64,000 nt of DNA from RH-AL1 sp965249685 (GTDB taxonomy: Bacteria; Pseudomonadota; Alphaproteobacteria; Rhizobiales; Beijerinckiaceae): contig CBDFMN010000003.1 in NCBI GenBank assembly GCA_965249685.1, positions 1,302,001 to 1,366,000 of the forward strand. Direction: 5' to 3'. Each line of letters opens with the position of its first letter. Positions within the stretch are counted from its first letter, which is position 1. A program made the position numbers and the translations under genes. Shown piece by piece: positions 10,089 to 18,197 of the stretch. The notes under the pieces were generated by a model that made no database searches, had not been told where the DNA came from, and saw only the letters and a list, made by a program, of their open reading frames with translations.

Positions 10089-10484
10089 TCAGATGTCCTC
10101 GAGATCGAAGTCGAGGATCGCCATCTGCAGGGTGAAGGACTTGCCCTTGGCATCGTCCGCCGAGACGATGCCGAGGAAGTCGTCGCCGTTGTTGAGTTCG
10201 ACCGAATCGGTCTTCCGCGGCCGCGGGATGATCTTCAGCTTGTCGTTCTCAAACAGCCGACGCAGGTAATCCTGCAGCGCTTGGCGTTCCACCGGCACCT
10301 TCAGCTCGAAGCCGAAGGAGCGATCGCCGTCCTCGTCATCGACGACGATCTTGCCGATCTGCCGCTCGCCGAGGTGGACGTCCGCGTCGTCCGCGTTCTT
10401 CCTCGCCGGCGTGACGCGCAGATCCTGGCTGCCGAAGGACCGCCGCAGGAAGTCCTGCAGCTTATGCAATTCGGTCTTGTCCAA
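10089..10484 (-). CDS. DUF3126 family protein
   Basis: 131 residues, start chosen at a TTG (10484, protein beginning LDKTELHKLQDFLR) because a GGGAGAGG Shine-Dalgarno lies just upstream and the family normally starts here; upstream codons do not look like protein. The sequence holds two related halves, each with an LQDxLRRxF helix followed by a beta-rich segment (GERQIGKIVVDDEDGD; LNNGDDFLGIVSADD), ending in MAILDFDLEDI. It is a small cytoplasmic protein restricted to alphaproteobacteria, with unknown function. It sits next to cysE, with which it is often neighbouring in this order. Confidence 0.85.
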   Translation of the reverse strand: MDKTELHKLQDFLRRSFGSQDLRVTPARKNADDADVHLGERQIGKIVVDDEDGDRSFGFELKVPVERQALQDYLRRLFENDKLKIIPRPRKTDSVELNNGDDFLGIVSADDAKGKSFTLQMAILDFDLEDI

Positions 10485-10601
10485 CTGGCCTCTCCCTACG
10501 CGGGCGTTCGCCCCCGACCGCTCACGGTCTCGCGTTAGGCCGCCGCGCAATCTGTTGCATAGCCCATCCCGCACGAGACCGGAACGCGGTCATGCCGATC
10601 C

Positions 10602-11471
10602 TCAGCGGCGCGGATCGAGAATCGTACGGCCCTCACCCAGCTCGATGACCGGCTTCGACGCCAGGATCTGGTCCATGGAGCGGGCAGGTTCGGCGCAGCC
10701 GGCATCGCCGACGATTCGCGCGGGGACGCCGGCCACCGTCTTGTTGTGCGGCACCGCGTGAAGCACCACGGAGCCGGCGGCGATGCGGGCGCAATGGCCG
10801 ACCTCGATGTTGCCTAGGATCTTCGCGCCCGCGCCGATCAGCACGCCCTGGCGGATCTTGGGATGGCGGTCGCCTGTTTCCTTGCCCGTGCCGCCGAGCG
10901 TCACGTCCTGCAGCATCGACACGTTGTCCTCGATGACGGCGGTCGAGCCGACGACAAGGCCGGTCGCATGATCGAGGAACACGCCCTTACCGATCTGCGC
11001 GGCGGGATGGACGTCCGTCTGGAACACGGCCGAGGAGCGGCTTTGAAGGTAGAAGGCGAAATCGTGCCGGCCGGCCCGCCACAGGGCATGGGCGAGACGA
11101 TGCGTCTGGATGGCGTGGAACCCCTTGAAATAGAGGATAGGCTCGATGACCCTGGTGCAGGCTGGGTCACGATCGATTACGGCCAGCAGGTCGGCGCGGA
11201 ACGCGTCGGCAAAACTCCGGTCCTTAGCAATAAAGTCCTGGAACGCCTGACGGATCAGATCGCCCTGCACATCGGGATGGGCGAGCCGCGCGGCGACGCG
11301 GTGCACGATCACGCTTTCCAACGAGTCGTGGTTGAGGATTGTCGAATAGATAAAGCCGGCGATCTCCGGTTCGCGTCGGATCACGTCCTGCGCCTCGCCC
11401 CTCATTCGCGCGAAGATGGGCTCCTGCTCGAGCGGAAGAATAAGCGCGCTGCCCTGACTTCTGGCGTTCAT
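10602..11471 (-). CDS. cysE: Serine O-acetyltransferase
   Basis: 289 residues. Acetylates L-serine to O-acetylserine, the first step of cysteine synthesis. The N-terminal helical half is followed by the hexapeptide-repeat left-handed beta-helix with the conserved VHPAAQIGKGVFLDHATG block (catalytic His/Asp region) at about 150-168 and GGTGKETGDRHPKI near 193. The C-terminus is the usual tail that can bind O-acetylserine sulfhydrylase, although it ends in DPRR rather than the classical DGI. Separate start from the hydrolase upstream. Confidence 0.95.
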   Translation of the reverse strand: MNARSQGSALILPLEQEPIFARMRGEAQDVIRREPEIAGFIYSTILNHDSLESVIVHRVAARLAHPDVQGDLIRQAFQDFIAKDRSFADAFRADLLAVIDRDPACTRVIEPILYFKGFHAIQTHRLAHALWRAGRHDFAFYLQSRSSAVFQTDVHPAAQIGKGVFLDHATGLVVGSTAVIEDNVSMLQDVTLGGTGKETGDRHPKIRQGVLIGAGAKILGNIEVGHCARIAAGSVVLHAVPHNKTVAGVPARIVGDAGCAEPARSMDQILASKPVIELGEGRTILDPRR

Positions 11472-11555
11472 CGACCCACCGTTCGGTTCGCTCGCTTCAG
11501 GCCGACCGGCCGACCGCGAGGACGAGCCTCTACTCTGGCTGCTGATATAGGAAGC

Positions 11556-12326
11556 CTATGCTCGAACGCCCAAGAAATCGAGAACGCCGTTCTTGTAGGC
11601 GGCGTCGCCGACCGCGCGGTTATGGTCGCGGTCGAGGATGGAGAGTACCGCCGCGTTGGGGAACAGAGCGGAGAGCTTGAAGGGATCGCCAGCCACATCG
11701 TCCTTGGTGCCGACCGCGACGAGGACCGGCAGGCGCATAAGGCGTATCTTCGCCTCCGGCAGCAGGTCTCGCGAGCCGCGAATACACGCCGCGAGCGCCC
11801 GCCTGTCGCTCTTCGTCGCATCGGCGAAGGAGCGGAACATGCGCTGCATCGGGTCGGCGAGGTCGGCGAGGGAAGCGGCTTCCATCGCGTCGGCGATCCC
11901 GATCGGCAGGGTCGCGCCGTCGGCGAGATGGTGTCCAAGGCCGCCGAGGACAAGCGAGCGTACCCGGTGCGGATGCGCCTGCGCGAGAAAGGCGCCGATG
12001 CGCGCGCCCATGGAATAGCCCATGACGTCGATGCGATCGAGCCCGAGATGGTCGAGCAGCGCCAAGGCGTCGGCGGCCATCAAGCCGATGTGGTAGCTGC
12101 CGGAATCATACAGCTTCTCGCTCCGGCCGTGGCCACGGTTGTCGAAGAGGATGACCCGCCGCCCCGCCTCGGTCAGCACCTTGACCCAGAGCGGGAACAC
12201 CCAGTTGATCGCGTGCGTCGAGGCGAAGCCGTGAACGAGGAGGATCGGCTCGCCGCGATCGGGGCCGACAGCTGGCTCGTCGAGGTAGGCCAGGCGCACG
12301 CCGCCGCTGCCTGTGAACTCTTGCAT
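11556..12326 (-). CDS. Alpha/beta-fold hydrolase
   Basis: 256 residues from the ATG at 12326 (MQEFTGSGG). Catalytic features are clear: ILLVHGFAS oxyanion loop near 28, nucleophile elbow in GYSMGARI near 100, the acid in VGTKDDVAGDP near 195, and His in DRDHNRAV near 226. The substrate is not predictable; esterase or lactonase activity is likely. An in-frame ATG at 12431 would add 35 residues that consist of a seven-residue repeat (QASDPIE, QAWNPGE, QASDPSG) encoded by a 21-base tandem DNA repeat. I prefer the shorter start because that extension is not a hydrolase feature, but it is open and may be translated. Confidence 0.88.
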   Translation of the reverse strand: MQEFTGSGGVRLAYLDEPAVGPDRGEPILLVHGFASTHAINWVFPLWVKVLTEAGRRVILFDNRGHGRSEKLYDSGSYHIGLMAADALALLDHLGLDRIDVMGYSMGARIGAFLAQAHPHRVRSLVLGGLGHHLADGATLPIGIADAMEAASLADLADPMQRMFRSFADATKSDRRALAACIRGSRDLLPEAKIRLMRLPVLVAVGTKDDVAGDPFKLSALFPNAAVLSILDRDHNRAVGDAAYKNGVLDFLGVRA

Positions 12327-12336
12327 GACGCTCTCT

Positions 12337-12424
12337 CGCTGGGATCTAGAGACTTGCCCGCTGGGATCCGAGGCTTGCTCGCCGGGGTTCCAGGCTTGTT
12401 CGATAGGGTCCGAGGCTTGCTTTT
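12337..12424. repeat. Imperfect 21-bp tandem repeat, about four units
   Basis: Three near-full units begin at 12353, 12374 and 12395, each of the form CTTG(C/T)(C/T)CG...GG(A/G)(T/G)(C/T)C(C)(G/A)AGG, with partial copies at each end. The period is exactly seven codons, so if the hydrolase starts at 12431 the array encodes three heptapeptides in frame. Otherwise it lies in the hydrolase 5' leader. It is upstream of and divergent to the zinc-finger gene at 12488. Confidence 0.85.
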
Positions 12425-12487
12425 GGCTCATAATGGACGCAGGTGGGGAACGGAAGTCTTTCTCCGCGCTCAGCACAGGGTCACGCG

Positions 12488-12739
12488 ATGGCACACGGTG
12501 GCACGCCGCATTTCCATAACCAGCCCGGCTTGCCCAAGGTGACGGTCGCCACCCGGGAATTCATGTGTATCGGCGCCCTGCCGCCGTTCGACCATCCGCA
12601 CATCTTCATCGACATGGGCAACGAGACGGACATCGTGTGCTCCTACTGCTCGACACGCTTCGTCTATGACGCCGCCCTGCGCGGCATGTGCGAACCGGCG
12701 GAATGCTTCTACATGCCGGATGCCGACAAGGCGGCCTGA
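12488..12739 (+). CDS. zf-CHCC zinc-finger protein (NDUFS6-like)
   Basis: 83 residues from the ATG at 12488. The compact zf-CHCC motif is visible: C in FMCIGALPPFDHPHIFID followed by a His, then CSYCSTRFVYD. Mitochondrial NDUFS6 is an accessory zinc-binding subunit of respiratory complex I, and this is the usual short alphaproteobacterial homologue. The likely role is binding or stabilising complex I at the membrane, by homology only. It overlaps nothing; the FAD monooxygenase starts 33 bases later, possibly in the same transcript. Confidence 0.9.
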   Translation: MAHGGTPHFHNQPGLPKVTVATREFMCIGALPPFDHPHIFIDMGNETDIVCSYCSTRFVYDAALRGMCEPAECFYMPDADKAA

Positions 12740-12772
12740 GCGGGACACCGGCGCCGCGACCCGCGCCGCGCC

Positions 12773-13975
12773 ATGACCCACGTCCTCATCGCGGGAGCCG
12801 GTATCGGCGGCCTGACCGCCGCGCTCGGGCTCTCTCGCATGGGCATTGCCGTGACGCTGCTCGAGCGTGCCGGCGATTTCTCCGAAGTGGGTGCCGGGCT
12901 ACAGATCTCACCCAACGCGAGCGCCATCCTCCGCCGGCTCGGCGTCCTCGACGCTGTACGGAAGCAGGCCACCGCGCCGCGCGCCATCCGGGTGCGGGAC
13001 GGACGCAGTGCGGCGACCCTGTCGCTCATGCCGTTGGAGGGCGCCGAGGCGCGGTGGGGCGCGCCCTATCTCGTCATCCACCGCGCCGACCTCCAGCGCG
13101 CGCTCGTCGACGCCGTCGTGCGGGAGCCTGGCATCGCCCTTCACCGCGGCACCGCGTTGGCCGGCTTCGGCACCACGACAGGCGGCGTGACCGTCACGGC
13201 CAAGCAGGACCGGCTGACCCGCTCCTTCACGGCAGATGCGCTGATCGGCGCCGACGGCGTGCACTCGATTGTCCGCGCGCGTCTCGTCGACCGCGTCGGG
13301 GACGAGCCGACCGAGACAGGTCGCACCGCCTGGCGCGCGCTCCTGCCGGCGGAGGCGCTCGCGGACGCGCCGACGAGCGAGACGGGCCTGTGGCTCGGAC
13401 GCGACGCCCACCTCGTCCACTATCCCCTGCGCGGCGGCGCCTTCATCAACGTCGTCGCGGTGCTTCGCGAGACGGGTCCGTCGGCGCGGTCCGCACCCTC
13501 CTGGGCCCTGCCGGGCGACCCGGCCGCCATCGCGCGCCGCTTCGCCAAATGGCACGCGGTCGCGCGCGGCCTCATCGCCGCGGCTCCGTCATGGCAGTGC
13601 TGGCCGCTGTTCGACCGCGCGCCGCTGAAGGCCTGGAACGCCGGGACGGTCGCCCTGCTGGGCGACGCAGCCCATCCCATCCTCCCCTTCCTCGCCCAAG
13701 GCGCCGCGCAGGCGATCGAGGACGCCGAGGCTCTCGCCGAAGCGCTCGCCGGACCGGGGCCGATGAGCGCGTGCCTCGCCCGCTATTCCACCCATCGGCT
13801 CGCGCGCGCCGTGCGGGTGCAGGCGGAGGCGCGCCGCCTCGGGCGCATCTATCATCTCGCCGGACCCGCCGCGCTGGCCCGTAACCTCGCCATGCGGGGC
13901 CTGGGCGCCCGCCGCCTGTTGCAACGCTACGACTGGCTCTACGGGAGTGCGGCCACTCCTCGCTCGGAGGCGTGA
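12773..13975 (+). CDS. FAD-dependent monooxygenase (salicylate/3-hydroxybenzoate hydroxylase-like)
   Basis: 400 residues. The group A flavoprotein monooxygenase signatures are all visible: GAGIGGLTAALGL Rossmann motif at 7-20, a DG motif (GADGVHSIVRARL) near 160, and GDAAHPILPFLAQGAAQAIEDAEAL near 295. Such enzymes hydroxylate aromatic acids using NAD(P)H and oxygen. The substrate is not evident, since no aromatic catabolic genes surround it. Its stop overlaps a possible early GTG of the next frame, but mipZ most likely starts later at 14053. Confidence 0.9.
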   Translation: MTHVLIAGAGIGGLTAALGLSRMGIAVTLLERAGDFSEVGAGLQISPNASAILRRLGVLDAVRKQATAPRAIRVRDGRSAATLSLMPLEGAEARWGAPYLVIHRADLQRALVDAVVREPGIALHRGTALAGFGTTTGGVTVTAKQDRLTRSFTADALIGADGVHSIVRARLVDRVGDEPTETGRTAWRALLPAEALADAPTSETGLWLGRDAHLVHYPLRGGAFINVVAVLRETGPSARSAPSWALPGDPAAIARRFAKWHAVARGLIAAAPSWQCWPLFDRAPLKAWNAGTVALLGDAAHPILPFLAQGAAQAIEDAEALAEALAGPGPMSACLARYSTHRLARAVRVQAEARRLGRIYHLAGPAALARNLAMRGLGARRLLQRYDWLYGSAATPRSEA

Positions 13976-14052
13976 CATCGCCGTGGCCGACGATAGACTC
14001 GACAGCGTCCGAATCACCCCTTCCGCAGCGGCCCAAGGAAACCCACGCCCTC

Positions 14053-14991
14053 ATGTCCGGAGATGTCGATTTCGACGATGTCGAGCCCCCGGACCTCCGC
14101 TCGGCCCACGTGATCGTGGTGGGCAACGAAAAAGGCGGCACCGGCAAGTCGACGCTATCGATCCACCTGACTGTGGCCTTGATGAAGGCCGGCTTCCGCG
14201 TCGCCACCATCGACCTTGACACGCGACAGCAGACGCTCACGCGGTTCTTCGAGAATCGCCGGTCGTGGGCGCAATCGGCGCCCTGGGACGTGGAGCTCCC
14301 GTTCCACCACGCCCTGCAACGCGGCACTTCGGAAAACGTGCGCGACAACGAGACGGTCGAGTTCGGAGCCTTCGCCGACGCGGTCGCGCAGGTCGAGCAC
14401 GCCTACGAATTCGTGGTGATCGACACGCCGGCGAGCGATTCCTATCTGATGCGGCTCGCCCATTCGCTTGCCGACACGCTGGTCTCTCCGGTCAACGATT
14501 CCTACATCGACGTCGACGTCTTCTCCCGCGTGCATCACGACAAGACGCGGCGTGGCGCGGTGGCTCATTACGCCGACCTCGTGATCGAGGCGCGGCGCAA
14601 GCGTCACCTGGTCGATCAGGGGATCATCGACTGGGTGTTGGTACGCAACCGCATTGCTTCGCTGCAATCCAACAACGCCAAGCAGATCTCGATCACGCTC
14701 GGCCGCATGGCCTACGAGTTGAAGTTCCGCGCCGCGGAGGGCCTGCACGATCGCGTGATCTTCCGCGAGCTGTTTCCCATCGGCCTCACCGCCCTCGACC
14801 CGATCGAGGAGGCGATGCGGACCGGCACCTTGTCGGCGTCCCAACAATCGGCGCGACGCGAGATCGAAGCGCTGCTCTCGACCTTGAAGCTGCCCGAGCG
14901 CGGAACGGGCATGGCGCATCTGCAGGCGCGGCACGAATGGTTCGACCGCATCTCCGGCTATTACCGCAACCTGGAACAGCACGGGTCCTGA
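14053..14991 (+). CDS. mipZ: Division-plane positioning ATPase MipZ
   Basis: 312 residues from the ATG at 14053 (MSGDVDFDDV). A ParA/MinD-type P-loop ATPase that forms gradients from the cell poles and blocks FtsZ assembly away from midcell. The deviant Walker A is VVGNEKGGTGKST at about 22-34; TIDLDTRQQTLTRFFENR follows near 56, and the Walker B-like FVVIDTPASDSYLMR near 125. Length and the DTRQ switch motif distinguish it from chromosomal ParA. MipZ is a marker of alphaproteobacteria lacking MinCDE. Confidence 0.94.
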   Translation: MSGDVDFDDVEPPDLRSAHVIVVGNEKGGTGKSTLSIHLTVALMKAGFRVATIDLDTRQQTLTRFFENRRSWAQSAPWDVELPFHHALQRGTSENVRDNETVEFGAFADAVAQVEHAYEFVVIDTPASDSYLMRLAHSLADTLVSPVNDSYIDVDVFSRVHHDKTRRGAVAHYADLVIEARRKRHLVDQGIIDWVLVRNRIASLQSNNAKQISITLGRMAYELKFRAAEGLHDRVIFRELFPIGLTALDPIEEAMRTGTLSASQQSARREIEALLSTLKLPERGTGMAHLQARHEWFDRISGYYRNLEQHGS

Positions 14992-15199
14992 GGCCAAGGC
15001 GGCACGGTCGACGCTGACAGCGGCACGGCCGATGCCGCATCGAGCGGACGCTTTGATCGGCGGTCTCGTTCACTGCGGCCGAGAGCTTGCCACCCTTCCC
15101 GCACTTGGCCCGAGAGGCGCCACGGAGCGGGTACGCCCGCTCCGCGATCGGCAGATATCCCCCTTGCGCGGACAAGAGACGCGGCTCGTCAACGAGGTG

Positions 15200-15457
15200 T
15201 CAGCGGCTGCGCTTGGGATCGAACATCGCCTGACAGGCTTTGCTGAGCTGCGCCTTCTTCGCCTGCATGCAGCTCTCGATCTTGTGAACATCGGGCAGCG
15301 CATCCTGACAGAAGCGCATGGCATCACCGGAACAGGCCTGCACCTCTTCCAGCGTGTAATTGTCCGCCTCGTCGGCACAGGCCGCGGTCACGGCGAAGGC
15401 GCCGCTCCAGGCGAGGGCGAGGGCGAGGGTGATGGTCCGGCCCGTCGTAGCGGTCAT
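15200..15457 (-). CDS. Small secreted cysteine-rich protein
   Basis: 85 residues from the ATG at 15457. An N-terminal signal peptide (TLALALAWSGAFAVTAACA) is followed by a mature domain of about 55 residues with four cysteines in the pattern VQACSGDAMRFCQDALPD...IESCMQAKKAQLSKACQAMF. This is the Cys-rich repeat pattern (GLG1/Cys_rich_FGFR-like) common in small periplasmic proteins of Hyphomicrobiales, with one repeat unit here. Presumably periplasmic and disulfide-bonded; function unknown. Confidence 0.7.
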   Translation of the reverse strand: MTATTGRTITLALALAWSGAFAVTAACADEADNYTLEEVQACSGDAMRFCQDALPDVHKIESCMQAKKAQLSKACQAMFDPKRSR

Positions 15458-15756
15458 AGATGGCTCCTGGTGTTGCTGCGGGAAACCTGTAGGCGTTGCG
15501 CCTGGCAGATGCAAAGCCACTCCTGCCCAGCCATGCGGCATCATTGGGGCGGCCGGAAAAACCGGAGGGATCCGTCATGTCCGGTTTGTCATAACAGGCG
15601 GGCTGACGAACAGGTGTGCGTGCGGTTTCGTGACCTTCGGGTCACACCGCCTGGGATACCGCCCCGTGGGGTCGCGTCGACGTCACTAAGTCGTTGTCGC
15701 CCGCCGTGTTTCGGATACTTCTCGAACGTCGCGTTCTGCACGAAGGGAATATCCGC
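15458..15756. other. 299-bp divergent intergenic region
   Basis: Holds the promoter side of the Cys-rich gene (minus) and the promoter plus probable 5' leader of the barrel gene at 15757 (plus). I see one strong stem-loop (15622-15650, listed separately) and no convincing coding potential. No clear -35/-10 pair could be assigned by eye. Confidence 0.5.
15622..15650 (+). other. Stem-loop with UUCG tetraloop upstream of outer-membrane barrel gene
   Basis: Perfect inner stem GTGACC / GGTCAC closed by a TTCG loop (extra-stable cUUCGg type), stacked on an outer five-pair stem GCGGT / ACCGC with a three-base bulge. It ends 106 bases before the GTG start of the barrel gene. No U tract follows, so it may be a structured part of the mRNA leader rather than a terminator. 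Confidence 0.6.
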
Positions 15757-16542
15757 GTGATCCGTAAGCTCCTCCTGTCTTCCGTGGCTCTCGCCGCCGT
15801 TTCCGGGACGGCCTTTGCGGCCGATCTTCCCTCCCGCCGGGCGCCCCCGGCCTATGCGCCGCCGCTGACCCCCGTGTTCTCCTGGACCGGCTTCTACCTC
15901 GGCGGTCAGGTCGGGTACGGGTTTGGCAGCGACAACGCCGGCATCGTTGGCTCGGGTCCGTTTCAGGACCGCCCGAACGGCATCATCGGCGGCGCGCATG
16001 TCGGCTATAACTTTTCGACCCAGTCGCTTCCGCTGCTCGGCAACGCCTTCAACTCGTTCGGCACGGCGTTCGGCGGCACCGGTGGCGTGATCGGCATCGA
16101 AGGCGACGTGGACGGTTCCGACTACCGCCGCACGGTTGCCGTCACCGGGGCCCCGTTCTTCCCGACCTCCACGCTGCGTGACAACATCCAGGGTTCGATC
16201 CGCGGCCGCCTTGGCATCGCGGTCGACCGCGCTTTATTCTACGCCACCGGCGGCGCGGCTTTCGCCGAGTTCCGCACGAACTACGCGACGACGCTGGGCT
16301 CCGACAGTCTTTCGCGTAGTCGCGTGGGTTACACCGTCGGCGGCGGCGTCGAGTACGCGATCACCAACAACTTCTCTCTGCGCGGCGAGTACCGCTACAG
16401 CGATTTCGGTACGTTCACCGACTTTGCCCCTGTCTCCGGCTTCGGTGCGGTGAGCCGTCGCGAATCCGAGCAGCGGGCGCAGGCCGGCTTCAGCTACAAA
16501 TTTGACACGCCCGTCTTGGCCCCGGTCGTCGCCCGCTACTGA
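15757..16542 (+). CDS. Outer-membrane beta-barrel protein (Omp25/OmpA-like), paralogue 1
   Basis: 261 residues from a GTG at 15757 with an AGGGA Shine-Dalgarno. A signal peptide (LLLSSVALAAVSGTAFA) is followed by the ADLPSRRAPP start seen in many rhizobial surface barrels, then FSWTGFYLGGQVGYGFG and repeated amphipathic beta strands to a C-terminal Tyr (VVARY). Predicted eight-stranded small barrel anchored in the outer membrane. A paralogue with the same start and end lies at 18198-18992 on the other side of rimO. A terminator follows 26 bases after the stop. Confidence 0.88.
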   Translation: MIRKLLLSSVALAAVSGTAFAADLPSRRAPPAYAPPLTPVFSWTGFYLGGQVGYGFGSDNAGIVGSGPFQDRPNGIIGGAHVGYNFSTQSLPLLGNAFNSFGTAFGGTGGVIGIEGDVDGSDYRRTVAVTGAPFFPTSTLRDNIQGSIRGRLGIAVDRALFYATGGAAFAEFRTNYATTLGSDSLSRSRVGYTVGGGVEYAITNNFSLRGEYRYSDFGTFTDFAPVSGFGAVSRRESEQRAQAGFSYKFDTPVLAPVVARY

Positions 16543-16568
16543 GCGCCCCAAGACGCTCGAATTCAGAG

Positions 16569-16595
16569 AACCCGGCCTTCGCGCCGGGTTTTTCC
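16569..16595 (+). terminator. Rho-independent terminator of barrel gene 1
   Basis: AACCCGGC / GCCGGGTT hairpin with a short loop followed by TTTTT, 26 bases after the stop of the barrel gene and about 65 bases before rimO. The same AACCCGGC-type hairpin ends the paralogue downstream. Confidence 0.9.
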
Positions 16596-16659
16596 TTGCC
16601 TCTCGCGCGGCGTTGAAGGTCGCATTGCGCCGCGACCTGGACCATGCGACTGCAAGGCC

Positions 16660-18009
16660 ATGCCGCTTTCCTCCCCTGTCTCGCCTCTTCCCGGCGCGCC
16701 CGCACCGCGCATCTCGTTCGTCTCGCTCGGCTGCCCGAAGGCGCTGGTGGACAGCGAACGCATCATCACGCAATTGCGATCGGAGGGCTACGAGCTGTCC
16801 CGCACGCATGCCGGCGCGGACCTCGTCATCGTCAACACGTGCGGCTTCCTCGACAGCGCGAAGGCGGAATCGCTGGCCGCGATTGGCGAGGCGCTCGACG
16901 CGAACGGTAAGGTCATCGTCACCGGCTGCATGGGCGCCGAGCCCGGCGCGATCATCGATCGCTTCCCCAACGTCCTCGCGGTCACCGGGCCGCAGGCCTA
17001 CGAGAGCGTGGTGCGGGCGGTCCACCAGGTGCTGCCCGCGCCGCACGATCCGCTGACCTCGCTCGTTCCCGACCACGGCATCAAGCTGACGCCGCGGCAC
17101 TATGCCTACCTGAAGATTTCCGAAGGCTGCAACAACAGCTGCTCGTTCTGCATCATCCCGCACTTGCGCGGACGTCTCGTCTCGCGTCCGGCGGGCGACG
17201 TCCTGCGGGAGGCGGAGCGGCTGGTGAAGGCGGGCGTCAAGGAACTTCTCGTGATCTCGCAAGACACGAGCGCCTATGGCATCGACCTGCGCTACGCCTC
17301 CAGCGCGTTCGGCGACCGCGAGGTCCGCGCGCGCTTCGCCGACCTCGCGCGCGAACTCGGTCAGCTCGGGGCCTGGGTTCGGCTGCATTACGTCTACCCC
17401 TACCCGCATGTCGACGAAGTGATCCCGCTGATGGCCGATGGCCTCGTGCTGCCCTACCTCGACATCCCTCTCCAGCACGCAAGCCCCACGGTGTTGCGCG
17501 CCATGCGCCGCCCCGGCGACCAGGTGCGAATGCTCGACCGAATCCGCTCGTGGCGGCAGGTCTGCCCGAGCTTGGCGCTGCGCTCGACCTTCATCGTCGG
17601 CTTCCCCGGTGAAACCGAGTCGGACTTCGAGGAGCTGCTGGCGTGGATGAGCGAGGCGCAGCTCGACCGGGTCGGGGCCTTCAAATACGAGCCGGTCGCC
17701 GGTGCGCCAGCCAACGATCTCGGCCTCGCGCCGGTCCCGCCGCAACTCCAGGCGGCGCGACTGCGCCGTTTCATGCAGCACCAGGAAGAGATCAGCGCCC
17801 GCAAGCTCGCAAAGAAGGTCGGGCAACGGCTGTCGGTGCTGATCGACCAGGGCGGCGCCCAGGCGAGCGAGGGTCGCACGAAGAGCGATGCCCCGGAGAT
17901 CGACGGCAAAGTGCACATCACGAACCGGCGCCCCCTCCGGTCTGGCGAAATTGCAACAGTCAAGATCAATAGGGCCGACTCGCACGATCTTTTTGGTACA
18001 CTCGTCTAG
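16660..18009 (+). CDS. rimO: Ribosomal protein uS12 methylthiotransferase RimO
   Basis: 449 residues. A radical SAM enzyme that adds a methylthio group to an Asp of ribosomal protein S12. The N-terminal MTTase domain (FVSLGCPKALVDSERI with its Cys; CGFLDSAK; VTGCMGAEPG) is followed by the radical SAM cluster motif CNNSCSFCIIPHLRGRLVSR near 155-175 and a C-terminal TRAM domain. The ALVDSE sequence after GCPK distinguishes RimO from MiaB. It has its own start after the terminator of barrel gene 1 and is followed by a 188-base gap before barrel gene 2. Confidence 0.96.
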   Translation: MPLSSPVSPLPGAPAPRISFVSLGCPKALVDSERIITQLRSEGYELSRTHAGADLVIVNTCGFLDSAKAESLAAIGEALDANGKVIVTGCMGAEPGAIIDRFPNVLAVTGPQAYESVVRAVHQVLPAPHDPLTSLVPDHGIKLTPRHYAYLKISEGCNNSCSFCIIPHLRGRLVSRPAGDVLREAERLVKAGVKELLVISQDTSAYGIDLRYASSAFGDREVRARFADLARELGQLGAWVRLHYVYPYPHVDEVIPLMADGLVLPYLDIPLQHASPTVLRAMRRPGDQVRMLDRIRSWRQVCPSLALRSTFIVGFPGETESDFEELLAWMSEAQLDRVGAFKYEPVAGAPANDLGLAPVPPQLQAARLRRFMQHQEEISARKLAKKVGQRLSVLIDQGGAQASEGRTKSDAPEIDGKVHITNRRPLRSGEIATVKINRADSHDLFGTLV

Positions 18010-18197
18010 AGATCAAGCTTGGCAAAGTAGAGAGAGGGTTAATAAGCTTGCATCGTGGTGAATCGGCCATTTGGTAACGGATATGATACACTTGGCCGTC
18101 TAAATGGCGTCAGGAAGCCCAGTGTGGCCTTTGAGGTTTGCACAACCGGGACTTTCGTTTATTCATCGTCGCGCTGCTTCTTTGAAAGGAAAAGCTT

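Noticed and set aside
10863..12542. Long plus-strand open frame of 559 codons
   Set aside because: It is antisense to cysE and the hydrolase and has no protein-like features; such frames are common in GC-rich DNA.
16234..17985. Minus-strand open frame of 583 codons
   Set aside because: Antisense to rimO and the barrel gene.
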